Source: Bacteriovorax stolpii (GTDB lineage Bacteria; Bdellovibrionota; UBA1018). Taken from it: 46,370 bases of DNA. Positions 26,617 through 33,804 of the stretch are shown piece by piece. Location: positions 1-46,370 of the forward strand of contig CAMAQA010000013.1 in the NCBI GenBank assembly GCA_945860415.1. Reading direction: 5' to 3'. The translations under genes and the position numbers were made by a program. The first letter of the stretch is position 1; each line of letters opens with the position of its first letter. Below the pieces are notes generated by a model that had not been told where the DNA came from, made no database searches, and worked only from the letters and a program-made list of their open reading frames with translations.

Positions 26617-28008
26617 ATGGCGAACCTGCGATATCCCGCGACCTCCACGACCGCAACCGCAACCGAGCTTTTCCGAATTTCAGGGCGGCGCGTTCCGGAT
26701 CCGCTGATCCGCGCCTACCTCCACCTGAAGGCGGCGTGCGCACGCGCCAACTGGGACTGCGGCGTCCTGAGCACGGGCAACCGAAACGCCCTCCTCAAGG
26801 CCATCAAATGGATCCGCGAACACGAGGAACTCTGGCCCGAGCTCTTTCCGATCGACCGTTTTCAGTCCGGAGCCGGAACCACGCTCAATATGAACGTGAA
26901 CGAAGCCATTTCGCGCATCGCCAGGCGGAAGTTCCAGGCCTCGCTCCACCCGAACGACGTGGTGAATCGTTCACAATCCACGAATGACACTTATCCGACG
27001 ATGTTGCGTGTCGCACTGCTCACGCTCATTCCGGAGCTGGCAGCGGCGCTAGGTGAGCTGCGGCAATCACTGGCCAAAAAGTCCGAGGAGTTTGCCGATA
27101 TTCCCAAGGCGGGACGCACGCACCTGCAGGACGCCGTGCCCATGAAGCTCGGAGAGCAGTTCGGGTCGTACGTTCGCACGCTCGAGAAGCTGGAAACGCG
27201 CCTCGCCGACGCGCGCGCGTGCCTTCTCGAAATGCCTCTCGGCGGCACTGCGGTAGGAAACGGCATTGCCTCCCCCGAAGGCTTCCGTACGGCGGCACTC
27301 AAACACCTGCGCCGAGAAACCGGAATCGACGATCTCCAGGCACCGCGAAATCCGTTCGAAGCCCAGGCCTCAGCGCTGGACTTCCTGACGCTCGCGCACG
27401 CGCTCGGATCGGTGGGCGTCGAGCTCCAGCGCATCGCCTCCGATCTGCGACTGCAGGCCTCCGGGCCCTTCACCGGAATCCACGAGCTCGATTTTCCGAA
27501 GCTCGTTCCAGGAAGCAGCATCATGCCGGGAAAGACCAACCCTTCCGGACTCGAGCTCCTGCACCAGGTGCTGATCGAAGCGCTGGGGGTGCAGACGATG
27601 ACCTCCTGGGCTGCCTCATTGGGCCAGTTCGAGCTGAACGTGATGCTTCCTGCCATCGCGCCAGCGCTCGTCGAGTCGATCGGTTCGCTGGCGCGTGCGC
27701 TGGAGTTCATTTCGGAGCACGTGATCGTGCCGATGACGGCGGATGTGGCCCGGGTGGAACGTCATTGGAAATCGACCGAGCAGTGGGCCACCCTGCTGTC
27801 GCCGGAATGGGGCTATGATCGCGTGGCGGGCTGGGTGCGGCAATCGCGTGATGCGGGAGAGCCGTTTCTCGAATGGGTCCAGAAAAACCAGGGAATCGAG
27901 ATCACTCCACCGACTCGCGCTCGTCATCGGAGCTCGTCGGTTCGCGGGCGAGCCCCGGCGCGCGCGCGGGCGCGAGGGCGCGCGAGGGCGAGGAGGACGA
28001 AACGCTGA
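26617..28008 (+). CDS. Aspartase/fumarase superfamily lyase lacking the usual N-terminus
   Basis: The start is taken at 26617 (463 residues); 26581 is an alternative. The catalytic parts are all there: SGAGTTLNMNVNEA, HPNDVVNRSQSTNDTYPT, GRTHLQDAVPMKLG, GTAVGNGIASPEG and the signature loop GSSIMPGKTNP. SGAGT and QDAVPM resemble aspartase (AspA) more than class II fumarase, but substrate cannot be settled by eye. The usual first 25 residues, with the xxxYGxxTxRAxxNF segment, are missing: the chain goes from a Thr/Ala-rich leader straight to ELFRISGRR. At the other end 35 residues rich in Arg and Ala extend it, encoded by 107 bases that overlap the convergent murein endopeptidase gene. It should release ammonia or water to or from fumarate in the cytoplasm. 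Confidence 0.8.
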   Translation: MANLRYPATSTTATATELFRISGRRVPDPLIRAYLHLKAACARANWDCGVLSTGNRNALLKAIKWIREHEELWPELFPIDRFQSGAGTTLNMNVNEAISRIARRKFQASLHPNDVVNRSQSTNDTYPTMLRVALLTLIPELAAALGELRQSLAKKSEEFADIPKAGRTHLQDAVPMKLGEQFGSYVRTLEKLETRLADARACLLEMPLGGTAVGNGIASPEGFRTAALKHLRRETGIDDLQAPRNPFEAQASALDFLTLAHALGSVGVELQRIASDLRLQASGPFTGIHELDFPKLVPGSSIMPGKTNPSGLELLHQVLIEALGVQTMTSWAASLGQFELNVMLPAIAPALVESIGSLARALEFISEHVIVPMTADVARVERHWKSTEQWATLLSPEWGYDRVAGWVRQSRDAGEPFLEWVQKNQGIEITPPTRARHRSSSVRGRAPARARARGRARARRTKR

Positions 28009-29143
28009 TCTGGTCGGCCGAAGTCTTCGCCGCGGACCACGTTCCTGCAGAAGCGGAGGAAACCGGACGCTTTCCGGCGTCCACTTCCATCCTCGACGCA
28101 GCACCCGTGGACTCTGACTCTTCTTCCTCATCACCGGGCTCGAGATCGAGGCTCGGATCACGCAGGTTCGGGCATCCTGGCGCGCCCGGCTGGTCTCCGA
28201 CGCGAATATGGAAGTGCGACCGATGTCCGCGAATGTGCTTGATGTGGCGACGCAGGGTTTCCCATTCAGGATCGCGGGCGGCTACCTTGCCGATCTTCCG
28301 GATCATGCGCTTGTCAACGAAAACGGCCTTCACGCAGGCGTGGGGATTGGCAAAAAGTCGTTTGATCAGCCACCAGTTGGCGGGGGCGTCAAACTGAGCC
28401 GTGAACGCATTGACCTCGCGCATGCCGACCTTGACGTTGAGAAAGCCGATGTCCGCGTCCTGCCCCGTCGTATGCGAGGCATGTCCGCGACGTCCCCGGC
28501 GACCTGAAATGCAGCCTCCGCGCGGAGCGGAAAGATCACCGACGTTGAGGCGCACTCCCGATTGGGCGGGAGTCGAATACTCGCGGTGGATCTCACGACC
28601 GAGCCACTCCATCGCTCCGACGAGTCCGTCGGTGCCGAAATTGGTGCAGCGGTTCGGGTTGCGAATCAGGATGCGGTTTTCGGAGCTTCCGACCAAAGGA
28701 CGCCCATGGACCAGAAATCCATGGTTGACGGCGCAGTAGGCGCGCGACTGCTGGAAGCTCGCGCGATTCTCCCACCAGTTGCCGAGCCTTCCGCTTTGAG
28801 CGAGCTCGAGGTACTCGCGCTGCTCGGGAGTCATCTCGTCGCAGAAAGTCCACTTGATGCGCTGGGGAGAGCACTTGGCCGCTGACGCCTTTCGGAAAAC
28901 CGGCAGTCGTTCGCAGCAGGCCTTGCCGCGATAGCCATACTCCGGATCCCACTTGGCGCAGAATCCGTGATCAGGTCCATTGGCGGAAACTGGAAGGTAC
29001 TCGGAATGGGGCTGCTCGGGCAGGAACCCGAACTCGAGCGATTGCTGCGCGAAAGCGGCGCCGGATGAGAACGAGGCCACCAGCGCCGTTGCCATCGCAA
29101 TCAGCGTGATCACCAAAGTCCGTGTGAAAACACGAAGTGCCAT
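27902..29143 (-). CDS. MepA-like murein endopeptidase (peptidase M74)
   Basis: The protein has 413 residues from the ATG at 29143; a GTG one codon earlier is possible. The signal peptide ends near AAFAQQ. The core matches penicillin-insensitive murein endopeptidase: NHGFLVHGRP, LNVGDLSAPRGG, the zinc site GHASHTTGQDADIGF (two His and two Asp, about residues 221-231) and the C-terminal GHRSHFHIRV. E. coli MepA cleaves D-alanyl-meso-diaminopimelyl cross-links in the periplasm. MepA is about 274 residues; this protein is longer because of an N-terminal Cys-rich section (FCAKWDPEYGYRGKACCERL) and an acidic and Ser/Ala/Pro-rich tail of about 90 residues. It is the last gene of the operon that starts with the nucleotidyltransferase. 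Self wall remodelling, or prey wall cutting if the host is predatory, are both possible. Confidence 0.88.
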   Translation of the reverse strand: MALRVFTRTLVITLIAMATALVASFSSGAAFAQQSLEFGFLPEQPHSEYLPVSANGPDHGFCAKWDPEYGYRGKACCERLPVFRKASAAKCSPQRIKWTFCDEMTPEQREYLELAQSGRLGNWWENRASFQQSRAYCAVNHGFLVHGRPLVGSSENRILIRNPNRCTNFGTDGLVGAMEWLGREIHREYSTPAQSGVRLNVGDLSAPRGGCISGRRGRRGHASHTTGQDADIGFLNVKVGMREVNAFTAQFDAPANWWLIKRLFANPHACVKAVFVDKRMIRKIGKVAARDPEWETLRRHIKHIRGHRSHFHIRVGDQPGAPGCPNLRDPSLDLEPGDEEEESESTGAASRMEVDAGKRPVSSASAGTWSAAKTSADQISVSSSSPSRALAPARAPGLAREPTSSDDERESVE

Positions 29144-30147
29144 CACTCCAAGATAGAAGCGACGCGTGATTCGGTCAAGATTTCGACTTGTTTTTCCAGG
29201 TCGCGAAGCTGCTCATCCCAGTAGCGCGAGCTGTTGAACTGCGGAAAAGCCGCAGGAAACGCGGGATCCTTCCATCGGCGCGCGATCCATGCCGCATAGT
29301 GCACAAAACGCAGCCCGCGGAGGCCTTCGATCAGCGAGATCTGGCTGCGATCAAAAACACGAAAATCCTCGTATCCCTCGAGCAGATCTTCGAGCTGCGC
29401 CCGAGCCTCATCGTCGTGGGCGGGACGTCCGGGCAGGATCAGCCAGAGGTCCTGCACGGCGGGACCATTCACCATATCGTCGAAATCGAGGAAGAACGGC
29501 CCCCGATCGTTCCAGAGCAGGTTGCCGAGGTGGCAGTCGCCGTGGAGTCGATGGAGCTTGAGCCCGGCGTAACGCGGCTCAAGCGAGGTACAGAGCGAAT
29601 GCACCGCCTTTTCGTAGCGCGAGCGAATCTCGAGCGGAAGCCAGCCTCCTTCGAGCAGGAATTCGAGATTCCTGAGTCCGTAGGTCGTGGGGGTCAGGCT
29701 CATTCGATGCGGAGCGGGCTTCGACGCGCCCACCGCATGCATGCGCCCAAGCAGGCGGCCGAGCCTGATGAGCTGCTCGCTCGAGAGCTCTTCAGGAGAA
29801 CGGCCTCCGACGCGAGGAAAGATCGTGTAGAAGATGCCTTCGGGTGTTTGCCTCAGCGTCGATCCATCCGCGAAAGGCATCGGCGCGACTGCGGGAATTT
29901 CCGATTCCACCAGATCCGCGATGAAGGCGTGCTCTTCGAGGAGTTGCTCCCTGGTCCAGCGCCCCGGACGATAGAACTTGGCAATGCGTCGCTCGCGCTT
30001 TCCGTCCTCGTCCTCGATTTCGACGTCATAGACGCGGTTTTCGTAGCTGTTGAGCGCCATGCACCTTCCGGTGCAGACGAGCCCCGCCTCCTCGACGGAC
30101 CGAAGGACGACATCGGGGGTGAGTGAAAAAAAGAATTCCTCAGACAT
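29143..30147 (-). CDS. srkA: SrkA (YihE)-like stress response kinase
   Basis: The start at 30147 gives 334 residues, close to E. coli SrkA (328). The match is strong along the chain: LTPDVVLRSVEEAG, ALNSYENRVYDVE, KFYRPGRWTREQLLEEHAF, FPRVGGRSPEEL, LGRLLGRMHAVG, the catalytic LHGDCHLGNLLW, the DFDD metal site, NGPAVQDLW and the C-terminal RRWKDPAFPAAFP. SrkA is a Ser/Thr kinase of the aminoglycoside phosphotransferase fold that protects E. coli from stress-induced death. In E. coli it sits next to dsbA; here it lies between an HNH nuclease (8-base overlap) and a murein endopeptidase (1-base overlap). Confidence 0.92.
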   Translation of the reverse strand: MSEEFFFSLTPDVVLRSVEEAGLVCTGRCMALNSYENRVYDVEIEDEDGKRERRIAKFYRPGRWTREQLLEEHAFIADLVESEIPAVAPMPFADGSTLRQTPEGIFYTIFPRVGGRSPEELSSEQLIRLGRLLGRMHAVGASKPAPHRMSLTPTTYGLRNLEFLLEGGWLPLEIRSRYEKAVHSLCTSLEPRYAGLKLHRLHGDCHLGNLLWNDRGPFFLDFDDMVNGPAVQDLWLILPGRPAHDDEARAQLEDLLEGYEDFRVFDRSQISLIEGLRGLRFVHYAAWIARRWKDPAFPAAFPQFNSSRYWDEQLRDLEKQVEILTESRVASILE

Positions 30148-30484
30148 CGTCTTTTCCTTCCCGCTCGCGTCGCTCGCGTTCGAGCTGCTCAAACAGCGAG
30201 TCGACCGGCATCTCGAGCTTCTTGTCGCGGTTGCACGAGCGGCAGGCGCACACGATATTGCCCTTGGTGCTCGTCCCGCCGCGCGCAATCGGTACAATGT
30301 GATCCATCGTCAGCTCCGACGCAGGAAACTTCTTCTGGCAATAATGACAGACGCCCCGATTGACCTGGTCGAGCCACCAGCGAGTCTTGCGGAGCTCACG
30401 CGCCTTCTCGCGCTCACGCTTCACGCGCGCAGGGTCCGTGTGGCTCGAGCTCAGCTCGACATACTTTTTGGGGTGGTCTCCCAT
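30140..30484 (-). CDS. Small HNH endonuclease
   Basis: The 114-residue protein is mostly one HNH domain: a basic helical lead (PARVKREREKARELRKTRWW), then CHYCQKKFPASELTMDHIVP, IARGG, N at GNIVCAC and CRSCNRDKK, so both CxxC zinc knuckles and the HNH catalytic residues are present. Single-domain HNH proteins of this kind occur as nicking or restriction-type nucleases and as house-keeping proteins of unknown target. The start overlaps the metallophosphoesterase stop by 34 bases and the stop overlaps srkA, so it is locked into the operon. Confidence 0.9.
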   Translation of the reverse strand: MGDHPKKYVELSSSHTDPARVKREREKARELRKTRWWLDQVNRGVCHYCQKKFPASELTMDHIVPIARGGTSTKGNIVCACRSCNRDKKLEMPVDSLFEQLERERREREGKDDV

Positions 30485-31224
30485 GCCTTACCTTTAACCA
30501 TCGGTGTGCCTTTCGGCTCAAGCGAATAGACCCGATAAGGAACCCGAATGACGGGATAGGCGACATTGCGGACCGGAACTCCTCCAGCGGTCATCCCCTG
30601 CTCCATGCCGCGATGGGCATGGCCGTGGATGGCCAGATCAACGCCGAACGCGTCGATCGGCTCGGCCAGGTGGTAACTGCCCAGGAACGGAAATATCTCG
30701 CGCTTTTCACCGACGAGCGTGGCCTCGATCGGACTGAAATGAGTCAGGGCGATTCGATGGGTGGAATCCAGCTGCTCGAGCGCATCGTGCAGGAGGCGTC
30801 CCTGTTCTCTCGAATGGCGGGCAAAGAGCTTCATCTCAGGCTCGCCGAAGTCCGCGCCACACGCACCGATGAACCCTCCCCCGAAGCCCTTGATGCCCGC
30901 GATTCCGAGCTTCATCCCTCGAATGTCCATCTCGACCCCGCCGCCTTCGAGTACGTGCACTCCGGAGTTTTCCAAGGCCTCCACGATCCGGCGCTCGAGT
31001 CCGGACTGGTACTCGTGATTGCCGAGGACAGCCACCTTCGGAATCCTGCATTCCGAGAGATCGTCGATGAAGGCCGCGATCTCCTCGACCTTGCCCGTGC
31101 GGGTCAGGTCTCCGGCAATGAGGAAGACATCGGCTTCGCCGGACAGGCGCGCGAAAGCTTCACGAAAATGCGGCAGCCGATGGATGCCGTAGTGGACGTC
31201 ACCGACTGCGGCGACTCGAATCAT
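30451..31224 (-). CDS. Calcineurin-like metallophosphoesterase
   Basis: The protein has 257 residues with the full metal-site set: GDVHYG at the N-terminus, GDLTRTG, GNHE, a lone His in LTHFSP and GHAHRG. This is the two-metal fold of the calcineurin-like phosphoesterases. No membrane segment or signal is seen, so it acts in the cytoplasm. The target could be a nucleotide, RNA end, protein or lipid; nothing in the sequence fixes it. It overlaps the nucleotidyltransferase stop by four bases (ATGA) and the HNH start by 34. Confidence 0.9.
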   Translation of the reverse strand: MIRVAAVGDVHYGIHRLPHFREAFARLSGEADVFLIAGDLTRTGKVEEIAAFIDDLSECRIPKVAVLGNHEYQSGLERRIVEALENSGVHVLEGGGVEMDIRGMKLGIAGIKGFGGGFIGACGADFGEPEMKLFARHSREQGRLLHDALEQLDSTHRIALTHFSPIEATLVGEKREIFPFLGSYHLAEPIDAFGVDLAIHGHAHRGMEQGMTAGGVPVRNVAYPVIRVPYRVYSLEPKGTPMVKGKAWETTPKSMSS

Positions 31225-32189
31225 GCGGCCTCCGTTCCATTCGAAGGTGACTCAATGATGCGAACCTGATTGTCGATGTGGCAGTTGGGAAACCTGTTCT
31301 GCGCCACATGCGTCAGCAGCTGCCGATGCTCGCCGCTCATGGTCTCGCCGCGGATGATGATCCGTGGCCCCTGCTCTCCGGACTCTCCGATGACTTCGAC
31401 GTCCAGCTCTCCGAGGCGCTCGTCGGCCGCAAACTCCTCGCGCAGGCGCTCGACGTCGTATTTCAGGTGGGAATCCGACCGGCGCTTCTCCTCACCGTGC
31501 GAGAAGCGCCTTCCCAGGCGCGCACCGGAGCTCGGCTCGCGCCCCTTGATGCTCACTCCATGTCCTGCTCCAAAAATATCCTCGTAGAGATGCGCCACCA
31601 CCGCATCCGGAACCCAGAGATCGTTCGACTGCGCATAGAGCAGCAGGCTCAGCACACGGCGCGGAGCCTTCCTTGCGCGCTGGAGCAGGTAATCCCAGTC
31701 GATCTCCGCGTACGACAGGAGCGCCAGCGCGTCGTGCCAGTGCCCCGGAGTGGCCTCGCTGTGCGCCAGTGCCTTGATGACGATGAGATCCTCGGGCGAC
31801 ACGAGCCAGAGCTTCATGCCATGGTACTCGGTCATCCTCCGTCGATGCATCATCTGGTGATCGAGGTAGATCTCGCCCTTGGACTTGAAGATGATGTCGA
31901 CGAGGATGTTCTCCTTGAAGGCCTTGTACAGCCACGCGGGATCCGTCCTCTGCGTCGAAAAGCCGCCTGCATCCAGGGCGCGCAGTGTTCTCTCTCGGTC
32001 CTCAGGACGAATGAAGATGTCAATGTCGGTGGTCGAGCGCGGCCGCCCCAGGCCGGCTGATGCCACCCCACCGATGAACAGGTAGGTGATGCCCGAGGTC
32101 TCGAGCGAATCCATGACCGCCTGCAGGACTCGATCGAACCGCTCCTGAAGCTCCGGGTTTTCCGTGGAGACCGCCTTGAAGTTCCTCAT
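31221..32189 (-). CDS. Nucleotidyltransferase-fold protein with BON-like C-terminal domain
   Basis: The ATG at 32189 has GGAGGAG six bases upstream; the frame upstream to 32300 is ignored. The 322-residue product opens with a nucleotidyltransferase fold of the AbiEii/DUF6036 sort: YLFIGGVASAGLGRPRSTTD, DIDIFI and a third Asp in ILVDIIFK, followed by SPEDLIVIKALAH. A central helical part follows (LLQRARKAPRRVLSLLLYAQ). The last 75 residues resemble a BON domain (DERLGELDVEVIGE, RIIIRGETMSGEHRQLL, NCHIDNQVRI), a small fold usually found in periplasmic or membrane-binding proteins. The pairing of the two is unusual. It is the first gene of a five-gene operon. Substrate unknown; such folds can add nucleotides to tRNA or proteins. 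Confidence 0.75.
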   Translation of the reverse strand: MRNFKAVSTENPELQERFDRVLQAVMDSLETSGITYLFIGGVASAGLGRPRSTTDIDIFIRPEDRERTLRALDAGGFSTQRTDPAWLYKAFKENILVDIIFKSKGEIYLDHQMMHRRRMTEYHGMKLWLVSPEDLIVIKALAHSEATPGHWHDALALLSYAEIDWDYLLQRARKAPRRVLSLLLYAQSNDLWVPDAVVAHLYEDIFGAGHGVSIKGREPSSGARLGRRFSHGEEKRRSDSHLKYDVERLREEFAADERLGELDVEVIGESGEQGPRIIIRGETMSGEHRQLLTHVAQNRFPNCHIDNQVRIIESPSNGTEAA

Positions 32190-32292
32190 CGGACACTCCT
32201 CCGTGCCGTCTCCATCAATTTTCGCACCGTAGATACGCCGTCCGTCATTGCGAACGGCCCGGTCCTTTGCGGTCTGTCCGTTGCAAAAAGCG

Positions 32293-32697
32293 ATGGGCAT
32301 GAGCTTTCCAGAAGAGAACGAAAAGAAGCATCCCCCTCAGCATCCGGAAGAAGGCGGCGAGGAAGGGGGCGAAGAGAACAAGGGACGCGCTCGCGGCACG
32401 GCGGCAATGGATCCGGAAACTCGGCACGAGGTTGCCCGCAAGGGCGGACTGGCCGTCTCTCGGAACAAGCAGCACATGGCCGAGATTGGACGCAAGGGCG
32501 GCCAGTCGGTCTCCAAGAACCGCGAGCACATGGCACGGATCGGGCGCAAGGGTGGCGAAGCCTCGCGGCGAACGCGCGGCGAAACCGGCGCAGCGGCCAT
32601 GGGTCCGAGCGGAGAGAAACCCGGGCTGACGAAAAAGCCTGAAGGCGCCGGCGGATCGCAGAGCGGCGAAGAGGGCGGCCAGAGCGGCGCGGTGTAA
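32293..32697 (+). CDS. KGG-repeat stress-induced protein
   Basis: The start is 32293 or the ATG two codons on (32299); ribosome site weak. The product is about 134 residues, hydrophilic, and contains three KGG repeats (ARKGGLAVSRNKQHMAEIG, RKGGQSVSKNREHMARIG, RKGGEASRR) of the type found in GsiB/YciG-like general stress proteins. Acidic Glu/Gly-rich ends flank them. Proteins of this type are disordered and accumulate in stress or stationary phase; the function here is by family only. Divergent from the nucleotidyltransferase operon. The stop is followed at once by two copies of the dispersed repeat. Confidence 0.85.
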   Translation: MGMSFPEENEKKHPPQHPEEGGEEGGEENKGRARGTAAMDPETRHEVARKGGLAVSRNKQHMAEIGRKGGQSVSKNREHMARIGRKGGEASRRTRGETGAAAMGPSGEKPGLTKKPEGAGGSQSGEEGGQSGAV

Positions 32698-32698
32698 A

Positions 32699-32736
32699 AT
32701 GGTCGGGCCCACCATTTGGTTTCGCACGCGCGTCAT
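32699..32736 (+). repeat. Dispersed repeat, copy B (subtype 2)
   Basis: The copy reads ggtcgggcccaccatttggt, then ttcgcacgcgcgtcat. It starts at the end of the KGG gene (stop at 32695-32697) and is followed four bases later by copy C in the same direction. It differs from subtype 1 in having ggtttcgca where that has ggttcagat. Confidence 0.85.
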
Positions 32737-32740
32737 TTAA

Positions 32741-32776
32741 AGGTCGGGCCCACCCTTTGGTTCAGATCCGCGTCAT
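32741..32776 (+). repeat. Dispersed repeat, copy C (subtype 1)
   Basis: The copy reads ggtcgggcccaccctttggt, then tcagatccgcgtcat. It is a direct tandem partner of copy B, 71 bp upstream of the desaturase start. Confidence 0.85.
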
Positions 32777-32847
32777 TTCCGGCACGTCGCCCGAGCGCTT
32801 ACAGAGCTTTTACAGCCGCTTGGGCAAGGAATGGATAAGGTATCGGG

Positions 32848-33804
32848 ATGGCAAACTCCCGTTTCCCGCTACTGCGTCGCCTTGAATCGCTTCCCTTCTG
32901 GGCCATCCATCTGGCTTCGGTGGGAGTCTTCTTCCACGCGTTTGAATGGAAGTGGGTCGCACTCTGCGCCGCGCTCTATGTCGTCCGCATGTTTGGAATT
33001 ACGGCAGGATATCACCGCTATTTCTCGCATCGCACCTACCGTCTGAATCGTTTCTGGCAATTCATGATGGGATTCCTCGGCGCCATGTCCGTCCAGCAGG
33101 GTCCGCTCTGGTGGGCCGCCCACCACCGCCACCACCACCGCTTCTCGGACATGCCCGAGGACCTGCACTCTCCGAAGCAGCGCGGATTCTGGTACTCGCA
33201 TATGTTCTGGTTCCTGAACGGCGAGAACGACCACACCCGGATGGAGCTCATTCCGGATCTGGCGAAATATCCCGAGCTTCGTCTTCTGAACCGCCTTCAC
33301 TACATTCCGGGCGTGCTGCTCGCGGTTGCCTGCCTTGCGCTCGGCGGCTGGCCGGCATTCTTCTGGGGATTCGCCTTAAGCACGACGCTGCTCTGGCATG
33401 GCACGTTCACGATCAACTCACTCTCGCATGTTTTCGGCTCGCGCCGTTACCAGACGACCGACACGAGCCGAAACAACTTCTGGCTGGCTTTGATCACTTT
33501 GGGAGAGGGCTGGCACAATAACCATCACTGCTATCAGAGCAGCACGAACCAGGGCTTTTTCTGGTGGGAAATCGACGTCTCGTATCACGTGCTGCGCGCG
33601 ATGAGCTGGGTCGGAATCACCTCGCACCTCAAGCGCGCTCCGGTGGAGAAGCTCGAGCCGCGAAGGATTCGTAGGCTGGAGAGAGCGCCCGAGTTCGGGC
33701 GCGAATTAGGGATGGAGCATGGCCTGGGGCACGACGAAGGGCGCGGGCAAATACGCAACGAAGGGCGCGGGCTGGAGATCTCGCCACCCGAGGCGACGGC
33801 CTGA
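32848..33804 (+). CDS. Acyl-CoA/fatty-acid desaturase (delta-9 type)
   Basis: The 318-residue membrane enzyme has the three histidine boxes of the stearoyl-CoA desaturase family: GYHRYFSHRTY (about 54-64), HHRHHHRFSD (about 91-100) and GEGWHNNHHCYQ (about 221-232). Two pairs of hydrophobic helices separate them. The di-iron enzyme introduces a double bond in an acyl chain and so controls membrane fluidity. The start has GGATAAGG upstream. The C-terminal 40 residues form a charged imperfect repeat (GLGHDEGRG, NEGRGLE). The gene meets the convergent GT-C gene with no gap: the two stops share the sequence tgatca. Confidence 0.93.
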   Translation: MANSRFPLLRRLESLPFWAIHLASVGVFFHAFEWKWVALCAALYVVRMFGITAGYHRYFSHRTYRLNRFWQFMMGFLGAMSVQQGPLWWAAHHRHHHRFSDMPEDLHSPKQRGFWYSHMFWFLNGENDHTRMELIPDLAKYPELRLLNRLHYIPGVLLAVACLALGGWPAFFWGFALSTTLLWHGTFTINSLSHVFGSRRYQTTDTSRNNFWLALITLGEGWHNNHHCYQSSTNQGFFWWEIDVSYHVLRAMSWVGITSHLKRAPVEKLEPRRIRRLERAPEFGRELGMEHGLGHDEGRGQIRNEGRGLEISPPEATA

